From positions 4,340,001-4,404,000 of the forward strand of contig NZ_FNTQ01000001.1 of assembly GCF_900105755.1 (NCBI RefSeq): a stretch of DNA of 64,000 nucleotides, written 5' to 3'. The position numbers were made by a program, and so were the translations under genes. Source of the DNA: Streptomyces sp. Ag109_O5-10 (lineage in GTDB: Bacteria > Actinomycetota > Actinomycetes > Streptomycetales > Streptomycetaceae). This document shows, one piece after another, positions 7,301 through 15,211 of the stretch; position 1 is the first letter of the stretch, and each line of letters opens with the position of its first letter. The notes beneath the pieces were generated by a model. That model made no database searches. It saw only the letters and a list, made by a program, of their open reading frames with translations, and was not told the origin of the DNA.

Positions 7301-7974
7301 ACCACCGAAGGCTCCTCGTCCCGGCCCTGCGGTGGGCGACCGCCGCAACCCTCGCCGCCGGCGGATACGTCCACGCCCAGCTGTACCTCGACGGGTACCG
7401 CTACGTCCACGTCATCGGTCCCCTGTTCCTCCTCCAGGCCGCCGCCTCCTTCGCCCTCGCGGCCCTGCTGGCGGCGGGGACGCCACCCCTGCTGCTGCGG
7501 GCCGCCGCAGCCGGCGTCGCACTCGGCGCCCTCGGCGGCTTCGCGGCCTCGCGCACGGTCGGCGTCTTCGGCTTCACCGAGCGCGGTCTGCAGCCCGCGC
7601 CGCAGGCCGCCCTCAGCCTGCTCGCCGAGACCGGCACGCTGCTGTTCCTCGCGGCCTGGCAGCTGGCCTCGGCCGCGGGCGGACGGAAGGAGGCAGCTTC
7701 CCTGCCCCTGGAACCACGCCCGGGCAGCGCCTGGCCGAGCCCGCGGTTGCGCGAACTGAGGGACACCGTGCGCGTCCTGCTCGGCCTGGACGACGACACC
7801 GCCGTCGTCATCCGCCAGCTCAGCCGTGACCCACGGGGCCGCCCGCCGCTGGAAACCGTCGTCGAGGTACTGCCCATGGACGGCGGCGCGGCCCACCGCT
7901 GGACCCTCCACCGCCCCGCCGACCAGATCACCGAACACGACCTGCGCACCACCCTGCTCCGCCGCCGGCCGTAG
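7297..7974 (+). CDS. Integral membrane protein, last gene of the cupredoxin operon
   Basis: A 225-residue protein with about four hydrophobic segments in the first 135 residues (first segment around 10-25, then 40-60, 66-85 and about 105-128) and a soluble C-terminal region of about 85 residues. I do not recognise the family. The C-terminal part contains VLLGLDDDTAVVIRQLSRDPRGRPP and may be a small alpha/beta domain. The ATG overlaps the phosphoesterase stop (ATGA), so it is translated from the same message as the cupredoxin and phosphoesterase. It could anchor or support the other two proteins. Confidence 0.75.
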   Translation: MNHRRLLVPALRWATAATLAAGGYVHAQLYLDGYRYVHVIGPLFLLQAAASFALAALLAAGTPPLLLRAAAAGVALGALGGFAASRTVGVFGFTERGLQPAPQAALSLLAETGTLLFLAAWQLASAAGGRKEAASLPLEPRPGSAWPSPRLRELRDTVRVLLGLDDDTAVVIRQLSRDPRGRPPLETVVEVLPMDGGAAHRWTLHRPADQITEHDLRTTLLRRRP

Positions 7975-8007
7975 CCTCCAGCCCCTTCCGGCGAGATCCG
8001 CTGGGTT

Positions 8008-8033
8008 CTGCAGCGCCCCCAGGGGCGCTGCAG
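8008..8033 (+). terminator. Perfect GC-rich hairpin after the cupredoxin operon
   Basis: A 26-base palindrome, CTGCAGCGCCCC-CA-GGGGCGCTGCAG in two arms of 12, begins 34 bases after the last stop codon. It has no T tract, which is common for Streptomyces terminators. Confidence 0.65.
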
Positions 8034-8102
8034 GAGGAACCGCGCGACCGGCCACAACGCCGCAACGACAGCCGACAGGTCACGGCGCTTCCCAGCGGAG
8101 CG

Positions 8103-8108
8103 TCTAGC
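8103..8108. repeat. Left target duplication of the IS481-type element (TCTAGC)
   Basis: TCTAGC here is repeated exactly at 11961-11966 on the other side of the composite. The copy on the right contains the stop codon of the MFS gene. Confidence 0.85.
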
Positions 8109-8209
8109 TGTACTCGGCCAAGAGGTTGGTAACTCGCGTCGGTAATTGATCAAGAGAAGACCTCCGGGCGTAGTGGAGATGCCTGTCTTCACCACAACCG
8201 GAGGTCTTG

Positions 8210-9108
8210 GTGGCCCACGCTAATGCCCGGCTGACCTTTCACGGCAGATGTCTGCTGGTGCGCCGTGTCGTGTACGACCTGCGTCCGGTGGCGCACGTGG
8301 CCAAGGAACTGGGAGTGTCGCGCCAGTGTGCGCACCGGTGGGTAGCCCGTTTCCGGGCCGAGGGCTGGAACGGCCTGCACGACCGCTCCAGCCGCCCCCG
8401 CAGCTGCCCGAGGCGTACCCCCGAACACGTCGAGGCCGCAGTGCTCAGTGCACGGCGCGCTCACCGGCGGGGCCCGGACTTCCTCGCCGTGGAAACCGGC
8501 GTCCCCGCACGAACCGTCAGCCGCATCCTGCGCCGCCACCAGATCCCTCACCTGGCATCCTGCGACCCGCTGACCGGAGAGCCCATCCGTGCCGAACGCC
8601 GCAGCCCCGCGCGCTACGAACGCGCCCGGCCCGGCGAGCTCGTCCACATCGACGTGAAGAAGATCGGACGGATCCCGGACGGCGGAGGATGGCGAGCCCA
8701 CGGCCGGGAAGCCGGCAAGACCTACGCGCAAAAACAGGCCCGGATCGGCTACGACTACGTCCACGCCGCCGTCGACGACCACTCCCGCCTGGCCTATGCG
8801 GAGATCCACGCCGATGAGAAGGCCGACACCTGCGCCGCCTTCCTCACCCGCACCGCCGCGTTCTTCGCCGCCCACGGCATCGACCGCATCGAACGGGTCA
8901 TCACCGACAACGCCTGGACCTACCGCAAGAGCACCGCATTCCGCCAGGCCGTGGCCGACCTGGGAGCCGATCAACGGTTCATCCGCCCCCACTGCCCCTG
9001 GACAAACGGCAAGGTCGAACGCTTCAACCGCACCCTGCAAACCGAATGGGCATACCGCCAGGTCTTCGCCAGCAACACCGAACGCGCCCACGCGCTGGCA
9101 CCATGGCT
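8210..9108 (+). pseudogene. IS481 transposase, 5' part (interrupted by IS3)
   Basis: This is the first 299 codons of an IS481-type DDE transposase. It has the N-terminal HTH region (VAKELGVSRQCAHRWVARF at about 27-45) and the rve core with HIDVKKIG (first Asp), VITDNAWTY (second Asp) and NGKVERFNRTL (Glu). The reading frame breaks after HALAPWL, where the IS3-type element begins. The missing end is found at 11873-11951. Joining the two parts after removing one GCT duplication restores an uninterrupted 325-residue protein. The GTG at 8210 has GGAGG five bases upstream; TTG at 8207 is the alternative. Confidence 0.9.
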
Positions 9109-9137
9109 GGGCCTTAACCCGGATTCTTGGACACGGG

Positions 9138-9440
9138 CTATGCGGCTTGGGCCAGGGTAGTTGCTGTCGTGGCGAGTGCCGTCTCGTAGGCGATGGGACT
9201 GCGTTGTCCGAGGCGGGAGTGACGGCGTCGGGTGTTGTAGCGGTTGAGCCAGCCGAACGCGTCGAGTCGGGCCTCGCGTTCGCTGGGCCAGGTCTTGCGG
9301 CCCTGGAGCGTCTCGCGTTTGAAGGTCGCGTTGAAGGACTCGGCGAGTGCATTGTCCGCGCTGGAGCCGATCGCGCTCATGGACTGGCGGACGCCGGCCT
9401 GACGGCAGGCGTCGGCGAAGGCCCGGCTGGTGTACTGGGC
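9138..9440 (-). pseudogene. IS3 orfB transposase, C-terminal part
   Basis: This holds the last 100 codons of an IS3-type OrfB, beginning at QYTSRAFADACRQAG and containing NALAESFNATFK with the catalytic Glu, then FGWLNRYNTRRRHSRLG typical of the family. The N-terminal part, with the two catalytic Asp residues, is at 10899-11501. The two are separated by the IS30-type element. Joining them restores an in-frame protein of about 299 residues. Confidence 0.9.
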
Positions 9441-9456
9441 GGATTCAACTGGTCGT

Positions 9457-9486
9457 CGCAACACCTCTGTGAGCTGGAGGTTTGCG
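9457..9486 (+). promoter_or_regulatory. Hairpin covering the IS30 transposase ribosome-binding site
   Basis: CGCAACACCTC pairs with GAGGTTTGCG with one bulged base. The 3' arm contains the GGAGG ribosome-binding site of the transposase. Such a structure in read-through messages would block translation, as known for several other IS families. Confidence 0.5.
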
Positions 9487-9487
9487 A

Positions 9488-10891
9488 ATGGGTGTGGGGA
9501 ATCGGCAGCGGGCGGCGCGGGAGTATCGCGGGCAGATGCCTTCGCCGGGTCGTCCGAGTGTCGCCTGGCGTGAGGACCGGGTCAGGTTCTGGCAGGCGAT
9601 CGCGCGGGGGTTGAGCTCGGTGGACGCGGCGGCCGCGATCGAGGTCTCCCCGGCAGTGGGATCACGGTGGTTTCGGCATGCTGGCGGGGTGAATCCGTGT
9701 CTTGCCCCGACAGTCTCGGGCCGATACCTGTCGTTCGCCGAGCGGGAGGAGATCGCTCTGCTACGTGCACGAGACGTCGGCGTCCGTGCGATCGCGCGGC
9801 GTCTGGGGCGTTCGCCCTCGACGATCTCGCGGGAGCTGCGGCGCAACGCCTCGACTCGGACCTACCACCTGGAGTACCGGGCCTCGCTGGCGCAGTGGCA
9901 TGCCGAGCGGCGTGCGCAGCGGCCGAAGACCGCGAAGCTGGTGGCCAACCAGCGCCTGCACGACTACGTCCAGGACCGGCTGGCCGGAACCCTCGTCCAT
10001 GCCGTGGGCGGGAGGACCATTGCGGGTCCGCAGGTGGCGCCGTGGAAAGGCCGGAACAAGCCGAGGCGGCAGGACCGCCTCTGGGCCACAGCGTGGAGCC
10101 CGGAGCAGATATCGCAGCGGCTGAAGGCGGACTTCCCCGATGATGAGTCCATGCGCATCTCCCCGGAGGCGATCTACCAGGCTCTTTACGTCCAGGGGCG
10201 CGGGGCGCTCAAGCGAGAGCTGGTCGCCTGCCTGCGTACTGGACGGTCACTACGCGTCCCGCGGGAACGCTCCAGGCAGAGCATCCGCGGGCATGTGACC
10301 GCCGACGTGCTGATCAGCGAGCGGCCCGCTGAGGCCGAGGACCGGGCCGTCCCGGGCCACTGGGAAGGCGATCTCATCATCGGCACTGGCCGGTCCGCGA
10401 TCGGCACGCTCGTGGAGCGCAGCACCAGGTTCACGATGCTGCTGCACCTGCCCCGGATGGAAGGCTTCGGCACCGAACCGCGCACCAAGAACGGGCCCGC
10501 ATTGGCCGGCCGGGGCGCCGAGGCCGTGAAGGACGCGATCACCGCCACGATCACCACGCTGCCCGAACAGCTGCGCAGGTCACTGACCTGGGATCGCGGC
10601 ACGGAACTGGCCCAGCATGCCCAACTCCGCATCGACAGCGGGCTGCAGGTCTACTTCGCCGACCCCCACAGCCCCTGGCAGCGCGGCACCAATGAGAATA
10701 CGAATGGCCTGTTGCGCCAGTATTTTCCCAAGGGCACGGACCTGTCCCGCTGGGACGCCGACGAGCTCCAGGCCGTCGCCTTCACCGTCAACAACAGACC
10801 CCGCAAAACTCTCGGATGGAAGACACCCGCCGAGGCCCTCAATGAGCACCTACTATCTCTTCAGGTAGCTGGTGTTGCGACGACCGATTGA
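9488..10891 (+). CDS. IS30-family transposase (intact)
   Basis: A DDE transposase of about 467 residues. The N-terminal part has an HTH (GVRAIARRLGRSPSTISREL at about 98-117). The catalytic core shows GHWEGDLIIG (first Asp), TWDRGTEL (second Asp) and NENTNGLLRQYFPKG (Glu), all classic IS30 motifs. An insertion of about 15 residues after LHLPRM (GFGTEPRTKNGPALAGRG) is absent from the second IS30-type protein at 52154. The start ATG at 9488 has GGAGG seven bases upstream. The stop lies inside the right inverted repeat. It appears complete, so the element may still be mobile. Confidence 0.92.
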   Translation: MGVGNRQRAAREYRGQMPSPGRPSVAWREDRVRFWQAIARGLSSVDAAAAIEVSPAVGSRWFRHAGGVNPCLAPTVSGRYLSFAEREEIALLRARDVGVRAIARRLGRSPSTISRELRRNASTRTYHLEYRASLAQWHAERRAQRPKTAKLVANQRLHDYVQDRLAGTLVHAVGGRTIAGPQVAPWKGRNKPRRQDRLWATAWSPEQISQRLKADFPDDESMRISPEAIYQALYVQGRGALKRELVACLRTGRSLRVPRERSRQSIRGHVTADVLISERPAEAEDRAVPGHWEGDLIIGTGRSAIGTLVERSTRFTMLLHLPRMEGFGTEPRTKNGPALAGRGAEAVKDAITATITTLPEQLRRSLTWDRGTELAQHAQLRIDSGLQVYFADPHSPWQRGTNENTNGLLRQYFPKGTDLSRWDADELQAVAFTVNNRPRKTLGWKTPAEALNEHLLSLQVAGVATTD

Positions 10892-10898
10892 GTCCAAC

Positions 10899-11501
10899 CT
10901 GGGCTCCGTGGTCGGTGTGTATGACCGCTCCAGCGAGGTTGCCGCGGGTGTGTTCGGCGGCGGCCAGGGCGTCGGTGACGAGGCCGGTGCGCATGTGGTC
11001 TGCGATGGCCCAGCCGGCCAGGCGACGTGAGGCGAGGTCGATGACGGTGGCCAGATACAGGAACTTCCCGCCGTCCAGCGGGAGATAGGTGATGTCGCCG
11101 ACGTACTTCGTGTTCGGCTCGCTCGCGGTGAAGTCGCGGCCGATCAGGTCCGGGGCCTTCGCCGCGGCCGGGTCGGCGATCGTGGTGCGGTGCCTGCGCC
11201 GCAGCCGCAGTCCTGCCAGGCCGATGCCGCGCATTACCCGAGCGATGCGCTTGTGGTTGACTCGCTCGCCGCGGTCGCGGAGTTCGGCGGTGATCCTGGG
11301 AACGCCGTAGGTGCCGCCCGATTCGTGGTGCACGGCTCGTATCCGGGTGGCGAGGTGGGCGTCGGCCGCCTGCCGGGCGGCCCGGTCAGCGGCCGTCCGG
11401 CGCCAGTAGTAGAAGCTGGAGCGGGCGATGCCGAGGATGGTGCACAGCCGCTTCACGCCGTAGCGGCGGTGGTGGTCGGCAACGAACTGGAAGCGGTTCA
11501 C
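10899..11501 (-). pseudogene. IS3 orfB transposase, N-terminal part
   Basis: The first two-thirds of the OrfB transposase. It carries the HTH_21-like segment HHRRYGVKRLCTILGIARSSFYYW near the start, then YVGDITYLP with the first catalytic Asp and AVIHTDHGAQ with the second. The homologous sequence stops at GAQ, where the IS30-type element starts, and continues at 9440. The GTG start at 11501 overlaps the orfA stop (GTGA), so expression is by coupling or frameshifting as usual for IS3. Confidence 0.9.
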
Positions 11502-11797
11502 CAGCGCGTCTCCCCGGCGAAATACTTCGCCGCCTTGCGCAGGATCTCGCGTTCTTCCTCCAGCTCGCGGACCTTCTGGCGCAGAGCGGCGTTCTCCGCC
11601 TCCAGCGGAGTGGGCGGCTCGGCGGGTACCTCTGCCCGGCGTCCCCGCGGCCGGCTCGCGCCGGCTGCCCGCACCCAGTTCCGCAAGGTCTCGGGGTTGA
11701 TCCCCAGATCGGCGGCAACCTGCCGGATCGTCGCCTGGGGCCGCGACTGGTACAGCGCGACCGCGTCCGCCTTGAACTGCGGCGGATAGTTCTTCAT
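11498..11797 (-). CDS. IS3 orfA, HTH transposition protein
   Basis: A protein of about 99 residues with an HTH_Tnp_1 domain: YPPQFKADAVALYQSRPQATIRQVA followed by DLGINPETLRNWVR, at about residues 4-42. The C-terminal half is a leucine-zipper-like coiled coil (ENAALRQKVRELEEEREILRKAAKYF), typical of OrfA. The ATG at 11797 is chosen; a GTG two codons upstream is also in frame. The gene is intact but its partner orfB is interrupted. Confidence 0.88.
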   Translation of the reverse strand: MKNYPPQFKADAVALYQSRPQATIRQVAADLGINPETLRNWVRAAGASRPRGRRAEVPAEPPTPLEAENAALRQKVRELEEEREILRKAAKYFAGETRW

Positions 11798-11872
11798 GAC
11801 CACGAGATGTCCGTCCTCAGATCCTCAGGATCCAGTGTCTCGTGTGTCCAAGATCAGGGGGCAAGGCCCGCT

Positions 11873-11951
11873 GACCTTCTACAACACTCGACGCCGACAC
11901 ACCGCGCTCGCAGGCCAGCCCCCGATCAGCCGCCTGTCACCAAAGTCATGA
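11873..11951 (+). pseudogene. IS481 transposase, 3' part
   Basis: The last 25 codons of the IS481 transposase, TFYNTRRRHTALAGQ followed by PPISRLSPKS and a stop. It is in frame with the segment ending at 9108 once the IS3-type element and one GCT duplication are removed. Confidence 0.88.
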
Positions 11952-11960
11952 CCGAGTACA

Positions 11961-11966
11961 TCTAGC
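11961..11966. repeat. Right target duplication of the IS481-type element (TCTAGC)
   Basis: This is the partner of the copy at 8103-8108. It includes CTA, the complement of the MFS gene's TAG stop. Confidence 0.85.
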
Positions 11967-13401
11967 CGCCCTTCGCCTCGATCGGCGGCGCGGTCACGTT
12001 CCCGTGGGTGCGGCACTCCGGGCGGACGCAGCCCGGCGCCGGCCGGCGGACCATGGCGAAGGCCAGGGCGGAGCCGACCACCAGGACGCCGGCGCAGACG
12101 GGCATGGCCCGGTCGAACGCGGCGTCGAACGCCGAGGGCGACCGGTACGCCTCCGGGCCCATCCCGGCGATGAGCGGCAGCGCCGCCACCGCGATCAGGC
12201 TGGCGGCGCGGGCCGCCGCGTTGTTGATGCCGCTGGCGACGCCCGCCCGGGCCGTGTCCACGGAGGCGAGGACCGAGGCGGTGAGCGGGGCCACCAGGGT
12301 GACCATGCCGACGCCCTGGACCAGGACCGCCGGGAGGACGTCGGTCAGGTAGTTCGCGTGTTCGCCGACGCGCAGCATCAGGAGCATCGCGGTGGCACAC
12401 AGCAGCGGGCCCACCGTGAGCGGGATGCGCGGGCCGATGCGGTCGGCCAGGGCACCCGAGCGGGCCGAGAAGAGCAGCATCAAAGCCGTCGTCGGCAGCA
12501 GGGCGGTGCCCGCGGCCAGCGCCGAGTAGCCCGCCACCACCTGGAGTTGGAGCGCGGTGAGGAAGAAGTAGCCGCCGAACGCGCCGTACACGCACAGGGT
12601 GACGATGTTCAGCGCCGTGAACTGGCGGGACGCGAAGATGTCCAGCGGGAGCATCGGGTCCTGGCGGTGCTTCTCGACGTACACGAAGGCCACGCCGGCC
12701 GCGACGCCCGCGACGGCGAGCAGCGAGGTGGTCCCGGCCTCGATCAGCGCGAAGGTCACCAGACCGAGAGCCAGGGCGCCCAGTACCGCGCCGAGGATGT
12801 CGAAGCGGCCGTGGGCGCGGCCGTCGGCGGACTCGGGGACGTGCCGCAGCGCGACGGGGACGCAGAGCAGGGCCAGCGGGACGTTGAGGAGGAAGACCCA
12901 GCGCCAGCCGGGACCGTCCACCAGCCAGCCGCCGAGGAAGGGCCCCACCGCCGCGCCGATGCCGCCGAAGCCGGACCACAGGCCGACCGCGCGGGCCCGG
13001 TCGTCGGGGTGGAAGGAGGCCTGGATGAGGGCCAGGGAGCCTGGGGTGAGCAGGGCGCCGCCGATGCCCTGGAGGGCGCGGGCGCCGATCAGGACGGCGT
13101 CGGTCGGGGCCAGGCCGCACATCAGGGAGGCGGCCGCGAACCAGACGACCCCGATCACGAAGACCTTCCGGCGGCCGAACTGGTCGCCGAGCGAGCCGCC
13201 GAGCAGGATCAGGCCGGCCAGCGTCAGCATGTACGCGTTGATCGTCCACTGGAGCGCGGACAGGCTCGCGTCCAGGTCGTCGCCGATGCGGGGCAGGGCG
13301 ACGTTGACGACCGTCGAGTCCAGCAGCGCCATGCTGGAGCCGAGGACCGTGGTGATCAGGATCCACTTGCCCTGGGCTGAGGCGATCCGGACGTCTGGCA
13401 T
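11962..13401 (-). CDS. MFS drug exporter, DHA2 (EmrB/QacA) type, 14 membrane segments
   Basis: A 479-residue proton-driven efflux protein. Motif LLDSTVVNVALPRIG in the first helix and WTINAYMLTLAGLILLGGSLGDQFGRRK, containing motif A (GSLGDQFGRRK at about 69-79), are diagnostic of the DHA2 family. Motif C is seen as GFGGIGAAVGPFLGGWL. Hydrophobic segments fit about 14 helices. The C-terminal tail (PGCVRPECRTHGNVTAPPIEAKGG, described by position 455-479) is polar. The likely role is export of toxic compounds or antibiotics; no regulator is adjacent. The nested IS block starts exactly at its stop codon, so the downstream region is altered but the protein is intact. Confidence 0.92.
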   Translation of the reverse strand: MPDVRIASAQGKWILITTVLGSSMALLDSTVVNVALPRIGDDLDASLSALQWTINAYMLTLAGLILLGGSLGDQFGRRKVFVIGVVWFAAASLMCGLAPTDAVLIGARALQGIGGALLTPGSLALIQASFHPDDRARAVGLWSGFGGIGAAVGPFLGGWLVDGPGWRWVFLLNVPLALLCVPVALRHVPESADGRAHGRFDILGAVLGALALGLVTFALIEAGTTSLLAVAGVAAGVAFVYVEKHRQDPMLPLDIFASRQFTALNIVTLCVYGAFGGYFFLTALQLQVVAGYSALAAGTALLPTTALMLLFSARSGALADRIGPRIPLTVGPLLCATAMLLMLRVGEHANYLTDVLPAVLVQGVGMVTLVAPLTASVLASVDTARAGVASGINNAAARAASLIAVAALPLIAGMGPEAYRSPSAFDAAFDRAMPVCAGVLVVGSALAFAMVRRPAPGCVRPECRTHGNVTAPPIEAKGG

Positions 13402-13468
13402 GGTTCCAGGTATACAGCGGACCCGGCGCCGTAGACAGACGAGCGCCGGGTCCTGACCGTAATGCGGC

Positions 13469-14491
13469 TTACTTGATCTTGTTGCCCGCCGAGCGCAGGT
13501 TCTGCGCGGCCTCGACGACGCGCGCGGCCATGCCGGCCTCGGCCGACTTGCCCCAGGTGCGCGGGTCGTAGGTCTTCTTGGAGCCGACCTCGCCGTCGAC
13601 CTTGAGGACGCCGTCGTAGTTCTTGAACATGTGATCGGCGACCGGACGGGTGAAGGCGTACTGGGTGTCGGTGTCGAGGTTCATCTTCACGACGCCGTTC
13701 TCCAGCGCGGTCAGGATCTCCTGCTCGGTGGAGCCGGAGCCGCCGTGGAAGACGAAGTCGAACGGCGACTGCTTGCCGAACTTGGCGGCCACGCCGTCGG
13801 CCAGCTCCTTCAGCAGGTCGGGGCGGAGCACGACGTTGCCCGGCTTGTACACGCCGTGCACGTTGCCGAAGGAGGCGGCGAGCAGGTAGCGGCCCTTCTC
13901 ACCGAGGCCCAGCGCCTCGGCGGTGCGGATCGCGTCCTCGACGGTCGTGTAGAGGGAGTCGTTGATCTCGTGGGAGACGCCGTCCTCCTCGCCGCCGGTC
14001 GGGGTGATCTCGACCTCGAGGATGATGTTGGCGCGGCGGGCCTGCTCCAGGAGCTCCTGCGCGATGGCCAGGTTGTCGGCGAGGGTCTCGGCGGAGCCGT
14101 CCCACATGTGCGACTGGAAGAGCGGGTTGCGGCCGTTCTTCACCCGCTCCTCGGAGATCGCGAGCAGCGGCCGGACGTACGCGTCGAGCTTGTCCTTCGG
14201 GCAGTGGTCCGTGTGCAGCGCGACGTTCACCGGGTACTTCTCGGCGACGACGTGCGCGAACTCGGCGAGCGCCACCGCACCGGTGACCATGTCCTTCTTG
14301 TACTGGCCGCCCAGGAACTCGGCCCCACCCGTGGAGATCTGGACGATGCCGTCGCTCTCCGCCTCCGCGAAGCCGCGCAGCGCCGCGTGCAGGGTCTGAC
14401 TTGAGGTGACGTTGATGGCCGGGTAGGCGAACTTGCCTGCCTTCGCCCGGTCGAGCATCTCGTTGTAGACCTCGGGGGTTGCGATGGGCAT
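13469..14491 (-). CDS. fba: Class II fructose-1,6-bisphosphate aldolase
   Basis: A zinc enzyme of glycolysis and gluconeogenesis that interconverts fructose-1,6-bisphosphate with dihydroxyacetone phosphate and glyceraldehyde-3-phosphate. The 340-residue protein has NVTSSQTLHAALRGF at the start, VALHTDHCPKD (catalytic Asp and a zinc His) at about 90-100, EVEITPTGGEEDGV at about 162-175, and FGNVHGVYKPGNV with a zinc His at about 214. FVFHGGSGS and VKMNLDTDTQYAF form the phosphate-binding part. The start ATG has AAGGAGCG about 8 bases upstream. It is a single gene in the same orientation as pyrE. Confidence 0.97.
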   Translation of the reverse strand: MPIATPEVYNEMLDRAKAGKFAYPAINVTSSQTLHAALRGFAEAESDGIVQISTGGAEFLGGQYKKDMVTGAVALAEFAHVVAEKYPVNVALHTDHCPKDKLDAYVRPLLAISEERVKNGRNPLFQSHMWDGSAETLADNLAIAQELLEQARRANIILEVEITPTGGEEDGVSHEINDSLYTTVEDAIRTAEALGLGEKGRYLLAASFGNVHGVYKPGNVVLRPDLLKELADGVAAKFGKQSPFDFVFHGGSGSTEQEILTALENGVVKMNLDTDTQYAFTRPVADHMFKNYDGVLKVDGEVGSKKTYDPRTWGKSAEAGMAARVVEAAQNLRSAGNKIK

Positions 14492-14652
14492 CTGTCCGCT
14501 CCTTGAGTGTGCGGGTCGGCGTACTGCTGGTTTCCTACGGCCCTGACCTAGACCTTGGGGGCGACGTCATCGTCGTCCCCATCTTTCCAGACATGAACCG
14601 ATGCTCCACGCGCCGGTCAAATCCGGGTCAATCCCAGTCGTCAACCCGCTGT

Positions 14653-15201
14653 TCAGTCCAGTCCCAGTTCATCCTTCGAGAAGGCGAACAGGTACGGCAC
14701 CCCGGCGCCCTCCTGGATCTTCTCGGCGGCGCCGGTGGCGCGGTCCACGATGGTGGCGACGGCGACGACCTCGGCGCCGGCCTCGCGCACGGCCTCCACG
14801 GCGGTGAGCGGGGAGCCGCCGGTGGTGGAGGTGTCCTCGACGACCAGGACGCGGCGGCCCCTGATCTCCGGGCCCTCGACACGGCGCTGCATGCCGTGCG
14901 CCTTCGCCGCCTTGCGGACGACGAAGGCGTCGAGCCGCTCTCCGCGGGCGGCGGCCGCGTGCAGCATGGCGCCGGCCACCGGGTCGGCGCCCATGGTGAG
15001 CCCGCCGACGGCGTCGTACTCCAGGTCGGCGGTCAGGTCCAGCAGCACCTGGCCGACCAGCGGGGCGGCCTCGCCGTCGAGGGTGACGCGGCGGAGGTCG
15101 ACGTAGTAGTCGGCCTCCAGCCCCGACGACAGGGTCACCCTGCCGTGCACCACGGCCTTGTCCTTGATCTGTTGCAGCAGCTCAGCACGTACGTCGCTCA
15201 T
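14653..15201 (-). CDS. pyrE: Orotate phosphoribosyltransferase
   Basis: It converts orotate and PRPP to orotidine 5'-monophosphate in pyrimidine synthesis. The 182-residue length is normal. The PRPP-binding motif RRVLVVEDTSTTGGSPL (VVEDTSTTG) lies at about residues 119-135, and the substrate loop is VRKAAKAHGMQRRVEG, with the conserved Lys residues, at about 95-110. The N-terminal SSGLEADYYVDLRRVTL is also typical. The gene is isolated from other pyr genes, as is usual in Streptomyces, and lies 10 bases after the aldose epimerase start in opposite sense of transcription order (same strand, downstream of the epimerase). Confidence 0.96.
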   Translation of the reverse strand: MSDVRAELLQQIKDKAVVHGRVTLSSGLEADYYVDLRRVTLDGEAAPLVGQVLLDLTADLEYDAVGGLTMGADPVAGAMLHAAAARGERLDAFVVRKAAKAHGMQRRVEGPEIRGRRVLVVEDTSTTGGSPLTAVEAVREAGAEVVAVATIVDRATGAAEKIQEGAGVPYLFAFSKDELGLD

Positions 15202-15211
15202 GCCGACCAGC

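Larger units (their letters stand above)
9441..10898 (+). mobile_element. IS30-family insertion sequence, innermost nested element
   Basis: The terminal inverted repeats are about 25 bases: GGATTCAACTGG then TCGTCGCAACACC on the left, matching GGACTCAATCGG then TCGTCGCAACACC on the right (three mismatches). CTGGGC occurs just outside both ends (9435-9440 and 10899-10904), so the duplication is 3 to 6 bases depending on how the end is drawn. The element has a single long transposase gene and interrupts IS3 orfB. Confidence 0.85.
9109..11869 (-). mobile_element. IS3-family insertion sequence, middle nested element
   Basis: The ends are GGGCCTT and AAGGCCC with a further inverted match, GGATTCTTGGACAC on the left against TGATCTTGGACAC on the right. 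It is flanked by a 3-base duplication, GCT at 9106-9108 and 11870-11872. Its two genes, orfA and orfB, run on the minus strand. orfB is split by an IS30-type element. Subtracting that element leaves about 1.3 kb, a normal IS3 length. Confidence 0.85.
8109..11960 (+). mobile_element. IS481-family insertion sequence, outermost of three nested elements
   Basis: The element starts TGTACTCGGCCA and ends with the reverse complement of TGTACTCGGTCA, and the inverted similarity continues inwards for roughly 28 bases with mismatches. It is flanked by a 6-base target duplication, TCTAGC. Its transposase is split by an IS3-type element at 9109-11869. Without the insert it would be about 1.09 kb, a normal size for IS481. 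It landed at the stop codon of the MFS transporter gene, and the duplication leaves that stop intact. Confidence 0.88.

Noticed and set aside
8103..11966. A composite transposon carrying cargo genes
   Set aside because: The three elements are of different families and nested, with no passenger gene between like copies.
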